DNA of 64,000 nt from Amylostereum areolatum (lineage: Eukaryota > Basidiomycota > Agaricomycetes > Russulales > Stereaceae), in the NCBI GenBank assembly GCA_012932865.1, contig SAXG01000033.1:1-64000 (forward strand), given 5' to 3'. Made by a program: the position numbers and the translations under genes. The notes beneath the pieces are model-generated. The model saw only the letters and a program-made list of their open reading frames with translations. It did not search any database and was not told the DNA's origin. This document shows, piece after piece, positions 55,225 to 64,000 of the stretch (positions are counted from its first letter, which is position 1; every line of letters begins with the position of its first letter).

Positions 55225-58200
55225 CTACCAGTACTGCTGCTTGATATTATGAATCGCGTCCACCACCTTGGTGAAGTACGAGTTCTCGTTCAACAGTGTC
55301 TCGAAATGCTTGATCGCCTCCTCCTCGGACATCTCGAGCAGGAACTTGTCCCGGATCTGCTCGTGCACGTTGCGGTCCTTGATGTCCTGGATGTTCGCGT
55401 CCACCATGAGCGTCACCAAATTCAGGATCAGGTTCGCGCTCTTGCGGAGGACGGTGAAGCCCGTGAAGCAGTAGTTCTTGAAACGCGCGTAGTGCACGGA
55501 TTGCGCGCCGCCCATGCCGTCGATCATCTCCTGGCAGACCTTGACCTCGGGCGGGAAGGGCTTCGGGTCTTTGCCTAGGATGTAGCCGAAGTCGACTGTG
55601 GAGGAGGGTGGCGATCAGTTCATCTGTGCAGGAAAATTGAGCTTGGACTGCGCTCACCATGGAAAAAGTGACCTGTGTGCATGATGTCCCTATCAGCCGC
55701 GGCTCAGTCCATAACGTCGAGTGCTCACCGTCGGGAGCTACCAACAGATTGTCCAAGTGACGGTCTCCGACCCCAAGGAAGTACGTGACGACGCAGTACC
55801 CAGCTATAGAGCCGCATTCAGCCAGCCCTTCTAAGCGCATGGCAGCTAGCACTACTCACCACAGCTCCGGATGAACGTATCGATCACGCCGGGCTCGACC
55901 CCATACGTGCCCACACTTCCCTCGTCCGGATGGTGTGCCCTCAGATAGTTCAACAACGTCCCGTTCTCCTCCACGATCGCGCGTATCGTCTTGCTCGGGA
56001 TGAACTGCACCATGCCCTGCAACGGGCCCGTCGCGAGCACGTTGTACACCGTCAACTTCAGATCGAGGTTCTCCCTCCGTAACAGGCGGTCCATGAGCGT
56101 GAACAGCTGTATCACGAGCTGGTCCTGACGCAGGTCGTCCCCGTCCTTGAAGATCACCGGGAACTCGCTTCCGTCCTCACACGCGAAGTAGAGCAGGAGC
56201 GGGAACATGTTCGATTTGAACACTGTTGACCTTTCGGGGATCACGCCCGTCACGGCCACCGACGCGTTCAGCGGCAACGGCAACGGTGCGATGGAGAGCA
56301 GGCCGTTCTTCGAGTCGGACAGAATCGCGCGCAGCTTCTCGATCTTCTTGGGGCGGCCGTCCTTTGAGAGACGTAGTTCGTTGGCTCGCTTTGCGAGGGT
56401 GGCGACGAGCTCGCCTTGACGCTTCATGATTTCCCGCCGTTGCTTCACGTTCTCGTCCGTAGACTGCACGCCAATGATATGGTCGGCATACAAATCATGA
56501 AGGAGGGGGTGCGACTGACCAGTTCTAGCCGCTCCTGAAACTTGAACATGACTTTGGTGTACATCTTCATCATGACGCGATCGTCCTTCTGAAGGGCCAC
56601 TTCGACGACGAGGTACCAGTATAATGAGTTTCCTAAAGCAAAATTCTGCACGGCTCGCGCCACCAGGAAGTCGGCCAGTCCGCTGTCGTCATAAGATATC
56701 GCACTTGAAGCGGACCGTGACGAACGAGTCTCGCTCGCCGCACTTTCAAACTTGAGCGCCTGCACCAATTGCAGAAGATACAATTGTAGTTCCTAGGGTT
56801 CGGTTTGTCAGCGATGCAAACAGGACTAAGCAGAAGATAAAATCACATCATCGTCTGCTCTTGAGAGCTGCTTCACGGCGAAGGCCCGCACACGCGAGTC
56901 CACCGTCGTCGGTCCCAGGAGTTCGAGCGCATCGTCCATATCGATCTCCGTCCATTGCGGCAAAAGCTCTTCGACCGCCTGCTTCACCTCAAGCGGATCC
57001 CGCCAAGTGACCGATTTGAGGAATTTGGTCAGGCCTCGTTTATCCCTCGCGAGGTAGAACCGGAATTTCCATATTAAATCCTTCTCTTCGGAGGTGAGAG
57101 GCTGGCCGGGAGCGTAACTAAGGATAGCCTGCGGTTGTTGGACCTCGTGAGATGAAAGAGCATCTCGAGGAGATACAGAGACTTACGCTTAGCTCGTCTC
57201 GGATTTTGATGTTGGGCTTGAGCTCACGATCGTAAGGGCTACTACGATGACTTCGGACAAGCCTGCGATGTTTGTCTTCTACTGGATTGTCTCGTGGTGC
57301 GTCCGGGTCGAGCACCGCCCACAGGTATGGGTCAGAGGCGAGGGATGTTGAGATTGAAGGAACGATGGGTGCAGGTGTCGGAGGTGGCGGAATGTTTGTA
57401 GTAGAAGACGAGGCAACAGGTTCTTGCTGCATATAGCGTGAGTGTTGTGATCCTACTTCCACGACAAAGGGGAGCGTACCGGCTCGCTGAAGATAACAGG
57501 GAAGTCAAAGCGGGGAAGGTCGATATAGAGGTATAAGTTGTTCGACTTCTCAGTCTCCGCCTGTTACAGAGGTCAGCGCGGAAGGATCATGCAAACCTTT
57601 GTCGTGACACATACAGCATGTATCTCGGACATCTTGCGGAAAACAAGCTTGTCTAGCCACTCAGACTTGGGAAGGTCACCGCGTTCATGCTTCTTCACGA
57701 GCTGCGTCCAATTGGGTTGGCACATCAACCAACATATGCCACTGCAGTAAACGCACCTTCTCTAACCGACCCATTTCATCCCGGCTGCCTGATTTGCTCG
57801 GTGTCGATGTGTCGACAGACCCGTCTGCCTCCTGATCCGGCCACAGCAACAGACGATGCTTGCCCCTACGGAGTGTCCTGGAGCCAAAGTCAGTGCATAC
57901 CATCAAGAACTAATAGCTGCTTACCATTTCTTCCCAAACAACCGGAACGTAGACCCACCCACGAGTACTGCTGCCCTGGGACCCGCTATATCCCACACCG
58001 TAAACGTGATCTGGGAGCTCACAGGTAGATCACAGTATCGTATCGGGAAAGTGATCCATTCATTCCATCTACGCACGGCCTTGCGATCAGCAACGCAAGT
58101 AACACAGCGACAGGAGGGGGCGCACGCATAGCCATGCTTGAATGCCTTGAACGAAGTACGAAAGGGGATGGTAAGCGGTTTGTTATCCGCTACGAGTTGA

Positions 58201-58494
58201 CACGTCACGTAAAGATCTGACAGCGTTCTGCGTACGTTGCATCAGGCGGAGAGGGAAGTACGTAGAGAGGCGCGACGTACGAGGATTGTACTCCATGAAA
58301 GCGTAGCTCCGGATTGTCTAAAATCTCTGTGAATGACTTTGGATGACGGATACCTTCTAGTTGTGATCTAACTGAGATGGTTCGCTTCAACAACCTGGCG
58401 AAAAGTCCAGTAGTACGCACATTCGGAATGTAACGGGAACCTTTAGATCGCAGGACCTTCCGAACGTGAAGTCTTCCTTATTGTCTTTATCCAT
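55225..58494 (-). CDS. VPS34: Phosphatidylinositol 3-kinase VPS34 (class III PI3K)
   Basis: Makes PI3P on endosomes and autophagosomes in complex with VPS15 and Beclin-1/Atg6. ATG 58494 begins [20 protein letters not shown], the family's N-terminus. The C2 domain follows: [42 protein letters not shown]. The PIK helical domain reads [21 protein letters not shown] and [19 protein letters not shown]. The lipid kinase domain has the ATP-site region [23 protein letters not shown], catalytic loop [30 protein letters not shown], and the C-terminal helix ending NIKQQYW. About ten exons. The insert between C2 and helical domain is proline/serine-rich. A short cysteine-rich insertion ([15 protein letters not shown]) interrupts the C2 domain near SFKAFKHGY, which may be retained intron sequence. 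Otherwise complete. Confidence 0.94.
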
Positions 58495-59392
58495 CCGTTA
58501 CAGGAGATTATCCTGTTCCTCGAGGTATGTTGAGTTGTATATCGTGAAAGTGCCAGGGCAAATGCGAACAGGAAGCAGGCGACGGTGGACGGAGAGAGCA
58601 AGCTTGATCCGAGTCGAATTGAAGTGGGAGGCATTAGCGCCGGTTCCGCGACGCGACGCACGTGATGCGAATCCATTCGCGTCTGAGTCGTCTCGTGCTG
58701 TGCCAGTCCCTCCAGCCAACACCATACAGTTCGAGACCCTTTTGGAGGAAGGTAAGTCAGATGAATATGGGTAAGAAAATGTCTAGGAAGCTTCAGCTTC
58801 AGGTCCTGCAGTGCTATACGCCTCTGACCGTTGCTCTCCACACGATTGGTACAGAGCCCGGGCGGCCAACGGGCGGTGACCGGCAACTTTCGCCAGCATC
58901 TTGGCTTCGGAAGCAGGTAAATGCGACGTCCGAGTTATTTGAGAAAGTGAAAGGCGACGACGCCTTTGTGGACTGTGTAGGTCAGCACAAGGTCAGCAAG
59001 TCTTGCTTATGTGGTTCTTGCGAGCCTTAGTATTTCAAATGGGCACACTCACGGCGATGATTCAATTAAAGGTAATACCCAACGGAACCAAATTTCCCTG
59101 TCAACCAACCCAGATCCTCCTTTGGTCTTCGCGAAGTCGCTTAGCCGTCGCTCCACCTTCCTGGCACTGCATAACGTCCTGAAGTCAGGATGAACCGGCG
59201 CACCTGGTCCGCAAGGTCGGCCGCCGGCACTTACGAAAGCCTGGACATGTCTCAGAGTGATTTGGTTGCCCATTGCTTCTCACCCCCATCGTCGTTCTTC
59301 CAACATCAAAAAAGCGGAGTTACAGAGTATATAGACCAGCGCAACATCCCCCGGCACCCTTTGCCTCATCTCCTCCCCGCTAGCCCGTCAAG
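58495..59392. other. No supported gene; intergenic between VPS34 and the DUF6534-like gene
   Basis: A plus-strand ORF at 58466-58774 runs into a GTAAGT donor at 58752, but I find no clear further exons or motif. Confidence 0.4.
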
Positions 59393-61517
59393 ATGTCGGC
59401 TGTCTTGAACGTAAAGACGTCGCTGGGTCCGATCCTTCTAGGTGGCCTGGCCTCATTGGCGTGCGTTGTTCTTGACTCCCGCGCATGTACAACGGGCTCA
59501 ACACTGTCGGCGCACCAGCTTGTCCGGGGTGGTGACCGTGCAGACGTTCTTGTACTTTCGCGTGTACCAGATGGACGTCTTGCGGCTAAAGGCATTGGTG
59601 CGTCTATTGACTTTACAGACTTATCGGCCACGTAGCTCAGCCAAACATTGTCGTTAGGTCGCACTGGTGTGGTGAGTGAACGTTGAACGTCGAACGTCGA
59701 GCGTCGAACTCTCGCAACTCTAAACGCTCCTAACACCCGAAACTTCCAGGGCGATCGATGTCATCCATACCATTCTCATCTGCTCTGCGACCTGGAAGTA
59801 CTTTGTAACAGAGTATGGCAACGTAAACACAGACAATATTATTATGTGCGTCATGAGCAGACTGCTTCGTCTCCGCTCGCGTATAACCTTTTCCCACAGG
59901 GAGATAGCGGTGCGGACGTTCTATCTCTGCATAACCTGCTCTGTCCAACGCTCACTCGAAAATAGTTGACGGTTGGATTCACGGTAGGCAACACGGTACA
60001 CCTGTTCGCCTGTTTCTCACCCCTTTTCCTCAGGCAACGATGACATTTGTCGTGCACTTGTGAGCATTTTCGTCGATCACAGGTCCCCTTTCTTAAAATT
60101 AAATCATCTCTCGCTAGATTCTTTTGCCATCGTGTCTTCCGACGTACGTCGTCGGCAAACCAACGACCAATGGCTGTGACTGACCGCCAATCCCAGTGAG
60201 CCAGCAAAATTGGTTTGTCACGACGCCGCTCGTGTGTATTCCTTCACATGTGCTTGCGATGCTGCGGATGCCTGATCCCCAAATTCCAGATCCTCCTCAC
60301 CTTTGGGCGCCTAGGCATGGTGTTCATTCAACTCCGCCGTAAACATCCCGCTCACATTGTATGCGATTCTAGTGGCCGCTATCGCGTCAACCGTGGAGAT
60401 GTGGGTAACGCAAATTCAATAAGCTGTTAACGGCGACTGACGTCATGCAGGGCCACCCTACAAAGCTACAGCGGGTTTGTACGCGATGTAGGAGTATGTG
60501 TCCAACCGGTTGCCCCCGCATGCACATTTCCCTGACACTCCCCGCGCAATGGCACAGTGGGTCTTCACGCTCGGTCTTGCTCTTTCTTCGGCTTTAGATA
60601 TTCTGATCGCCTTGGTCATGTGCTATTACCTGCGGAACAGTCGCACGGGTTTTGAGAAGTATGCGCTTCTTTCTTCACGTTTAAACTGCGGTCCGATCTT
60701 ACTTTCGCAGCATGGACCATGTCATTGACTTGATTATGATTTACTCCTTCAATGGTGGCGCTCTTACTTGGTGCGTACGCTGTCGTTTCTCACTCTCCGA
60801 TGTCTTAGCCCCATTCCTGCAGCATCGCTACAGTTGTAACATTGGTTTGCGTAAGTTGGCTTCGACCTTTCTGGCCTGTCAATACCTTACGCTTTGAAGC
60901 AGTGGCTTACAATGCCTTATAATCTCGTCTTTCTCGGAATACATTTTGCTATCTCCAAGCGTACGTGGCATTCCTGGATCTCCTACCTGCATGCGCTGAC
61001 CTCAAACGCAGTCTACGCCAACTCCCTACTTATAACGCACGTGCCCGATCTTTAACCAGCCCACCCTACCCATTCCTGATATGTTCTTCGCTGCCAGACT
61101 CAATACACGCCATTCTTTACGTGGACAATCCCAACCTCCGATAGACGACACCGGATCCCTTCCCTTCCCGTCTTTCGCGCACGCCTTCCGCCGAAGAGGC
61201 ACGCAGCAGTCATTTATGATGCGTCTTCCAGCCGAGGTCGGTCATTCATCCCATCCCTTTCCTTTTGTAACCTGTTCTGGACCGATCAACACGTCTATGC
61301 CCTGCAGTCGACGAACTCCGCGCTGGAAGAGTTCGAGCGCGATACGCCCGCCAAGGTCGGTCATGCATCGTCGGAGGAGCTGGTGAGTAGAAACTCACTC
61401 AGAAGGGCTCGCCCTCGTTTGCACCAATAGCTCCATATCAACGTCGAGAAGATCATCCAATACGACGTCGAGCCCGTGGAATCTTCCGCGGGGCATCGCA
61501 GTCACTACTCTTCTTGA
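59393..61517 (+). CDS. DUF6534-like multi-pass membrane protein
   Basis: Relative of the gene at 39365; a seven-helix family of unknown function that is abundant in mushroom-forming fungi. ATG 59393 starts MSAVLNVKTSLGPILLGGLAS. After a short intron come VVTVQTFLYFRVYQMDVLRLKAL and AIDVIHTILICSATWKYFVTEYGN. Later exons give FQILLTFGRLGMVFI and FTLGLALSSALDILIALVMCYYLRNSRTGFE, the characteristic DUF6534 start. Next come DHVIDLIMIYSFNGGALT and NLVFLGIHFAISK, then RLNTRHSLRGQ, and the tail LHINVEKIIQYDVEPVES with stop at 61515-61517. About ten exons with 50-70 bp introns. The intron at about 59656-59749 contains tandem AACGTTGAACGTCG-like units. Function cannot be stated. Confidence 0.78.
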
Positions 61518-61972
61518 TCGTGACCATCGGGAACGTCTCGTCGAATACTAGACAAGTGTCGGTCTACTTGTGATAGCATTCGTTTATAGTCGCCCATACC
61601 CCATATAATCGACGGTACAACTACCGTGTCAACATTCATGCAGTGCTAGTGAAGCACTCACAAAGTAGTAGAGTACACCACCGCACGCATCTAAGCGCGA
61701 ATCGTGCAAATGTGGGCGGATCGCTTAGACGCCGCGCCACGCCAATCCCGTGGAAATGGCGCGAGACATCTCATCGGGCTGAACTGGTAGGGACCGTCGC
61801 GAGGTCTAAAAGATCCGTCACAAGGTTACATTGGATTGTTCTGAATCAAGAACAGCTGTTCTACACTTTGGGGGATTTCCTGTCCAATTCAAGCACGAAC
61901 GCCATAAACGTCTTTTGGTGCGACGCCAGTTTGACCCTTGCGGGCGTTGGCCTGGGCCCACCTGAAGCCTAG
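61518..61972. other. No gene; convergent intergenic region
   Basis: Between the stops of the DUF6534-like gene and ARG1. No repeats or ORFs with motifs were seen. Confidence 0.45.
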
Positions 61973-63591
61973 TTAGCCAACAGATCCACGAGCGGGAGAG
62001 CGTAGATCGACGTACTTTTTGATCCTGATCGACTCGATCTGGATGAAGCCGGAGGTGTCGGTCGGCTCGAAGCCGCCGAGCTCGTCCATGGAGGATTGCT
62101 TTTCGTCGTATAGGCCCTATGAGAAGCAGTTTGGCATCGGCAGGATATGATAGGATGCGTAAGCACATACCTCCTCAGAGGAACGGCCCTCGACGACGAC
62201 GTTGCCCTTGTAGAGCTTGAGACGCACAAGACCGTTTACCGTACGCTGGCTGGCGGGGATCGCGCTTGTAACGAACTCGCGCTCCGGCGTGAAGAAGTGG
62301 CCGTTGTACAAGATGCGGCTGAGCTCGATGGTGATGAATTGGTCGCGGAGCGCACGGACGTTACGATCGAGCGTGAGACCCTCCAGGTCGACGTGCGCCG
62401 CGCGGAGGATTGTCGCGCCAGGAGACTCGTAGCAGCCGCGCGACTTGACGCCGATGAAACGATTTTCAACGATGTCGATGCGGCCGATGCCGTGTTTGCG
62501 TCCGAGCGCATTGAGGTTCAGGAAGATGTCGACGGGATCGGTGTAAGTGTCCGAGCCGGAAGTGACCTTGACAGGAAGGCCAGCCTTGAACTCGATCGAG
62601 ATACGCTCAGGGGTCGTTGGTGCCTCCTCGATGGATTGGGTCAACTTCCACATATCCGCGGGAGGGGTGACGTCGGGGTCCTCGAGGATGCCAGCCTCAT
62701 AGGAGATGTGGAACAGGTTCTCGTCGGTGGACCAAGGCTTGGAGGTGGTCTGAGCGACAGGGATCTGCTTCTCGGCGGCGTAGGCAAGGAGAGCCTGGCG
62801 GCCGGGGAAGCGATTGTAAAATTCTACGCCCGCGTGAGATAGGGAGGGTGGATAACGACGGGGGAGTTCGCACCAGGAACTCGCCACGGTGCGACGACCT
62901 TAATGTCGGGCTTCAAGCCGTAGAAGGCGAGTTCGAATCGGACTTGGTCATTCCCCTTGCCCGTACAACCGTGCGAGACGAAACTAAACATTCACCATGA
63001 GGCAGGGAACGAGGAAAGGATAAGAAACTTACTCGCATCCCTCCCTATCGGCGACATCGATCATTCCCCGCGCAATGACCGGACGTGCGAGGGATGTTCC
63101 GAGAAGATAGACATTCTGCGTAGATGTTGAGATGTCAGGGAAACGAATTCAGGAAGCGGCGACTGTAAGCACCTCATAGATTGCGTTTGCTTGGACGGCG
63201 GGGTAGATCAGCTCTGTTACAAATTCACGCCTAAGATCCTGTATAATGAAGGATGAGAGATGCGGGCGATGCCAGCCTAGATATAACGCACCTCGAGGAA
63301 GAACTTCTTAGCGCCGACCAATAAAGCCTTTTTGCGTGCAGCTTCAAAGTCCTAGATATCGTAATCCCTCAGTGAGCATCGGATGGAACCCGTAAAAGAG
63401 AAGACACACCTCCTCCTGCCCAACATCTGCCATGAATGCATAGACTTCGTACCCCTCGTCGATGAGCCATGCGAGGATACAGGAGGTGTCTGCGATATTG
63501 GCATCAGCTTGCTATTGCACAGTCACTGAATCTCGGGTGCATACCAAGGCCTCCAGAGTAAGCGAGAAGAACACGGCCTTTGGATTCAGAC
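61973..63591 (-). CDS. ARG1: Argininosuccinate synthase
   Basis: Joins citrulline and aspartate with ATP to form argininosuccinate in arginine synthesis (cytosol). ATG 63591 begins [16 protein letters not shown], and a short intron joins it to [13 protein letters not shown]: the ATP pyrophosphatase loop AYSGGLDTS. Further exons read [57 protein letters not shown], then the long exon 62887-62169 with [62 protein letters not shown] and [12 protein letters not shown]. The last exon includes [20 protein letters not shown] and ends at TAA 61973-61975. All main motifs are present and length is near the usual 415 aa. No frame break seen. Confidence 0.95.
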
Positions 63592-64000
63592 ATGATAGCG
63601 ATAAAGAAGAAAAGGAATTGACAGGAAGGCGAAGGGCTCGTTCGAAAAGCATCGGAGTCAATGATACGCACGTGATCAAATGCCGATAGTGCCGATACCC
63701 CGATCTACCGATGGTCTAATTGGCACGCTTTGGGCTTGCCACTCACTTCACGCGCCACGTCCTACCTCGAGAGCCACCAAAAGCGATGCGCCACATTCAT
63801 CGTATCGGTGCCACTGAACGCTGAAAGGGTACGTCTCCTCATTTTCGAAGGCAGAATCTTCAACCGTTTCTTTTGTACACAGCACTGGCAATCTACTACG
63901 TTTTGTGCGCCGATGTTATCATAGAACACGGTTCGGCATCCGGTTTGGTCGTGGCTCAAGTTTTCCGAAGCCCTCAGCTCTCACAGCTTCACGGACCCTA
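63592..64000. other. No gene recognised; upstream flank of ARG1
   Basis: Presumed promoter of ARG1 and unknown flanking DNA up to the window edge. Confidence 0.4.

Overview
This window looks like nuclear DNA of a filamentous basidiomycete, most likely an Agaricomycete. It is gene-dense and GC-rich. Genes are cut by many introns of about 50-65 bp with GTGCGT/GTAAGT-type donors. Its gene families fit that group: TPR-CHAT proteins, S53 serine-carboxyl peptidases, DUF6533/6534-type 7TM proteins and MYND proteins. I did not identify the species. No rRNA, tRNA or CRISPR array was found.

Layout. 1-7 kb: exosome subunit RRP4 (+), an acidic-tailed unknown protein (-), and a TFIIIC90-type zinc-finger subunit (+). 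8-13.3 kb: two S53 peptidase genes in tandem, duplicated with promoter and 3' flank. 13.5-16.6 kb: a MYND-finger protein (+) and an unrecognised protein (-). 17-30 kb: two large TPR-CHAT genes in tandem with partly duplicated upstream DNA. 30.3-36.2 kb: a complete non-LTR retrotransposon (LINE) on the minus strand, bounded by a 15-bp target-site duplication. 36.66-37.34 kb: a 657-bp hAT-type MITE with an 8-bp target duplication. 39.4-41.5 kb: a DUF6533/6534-like membrane protein. 41.8-48.1 kb: the ER ubiquitin ligase Doa10/Ssm4 (-). 49.5-50.5 kb: a microbial-type PARG domain protein. 50.67-51.06 kb: a Tc1/mariner-type MITE. 51.5-55 kb: a single-span membrane protein (-) and a RING-finger protein (+). 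55.2-58.5 kb: the PI 3-kinase VPS34 (-). 59.4-61.5 kb: a second DUF6534-like gene. 62-63.6 kb: argininosuccinate synthase (-).

Functional themes. Most single-copy genes are housekeeping: RNA decay, Pol III transcription, ERAD, endosome/autophagy signalling and arginine synthesis. The lineage-specific part is the two tandem pairs. One pair is secreted acid proteases. The other is CHAT caspase-like proteases with 11-12 near-identical 44-residue repeats. The CHAT pair is the best candidate for a poorly described system, possibly fungal allorecognition or regulated cell death. That role is inference from the family, not shown by the sequence.

Data quality. Several genes (RRP4, TFIIIC, both S53 genes, MYND) carry single-base frame breaks, often in homopolymers. 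The largest uninterrupted ORFs (both CHAT genes, the LINE ORF2, the main DOA10 exon) are open. I read the breaks mainly as residual assembly errors. All family names come from motif reading; no database search was run.
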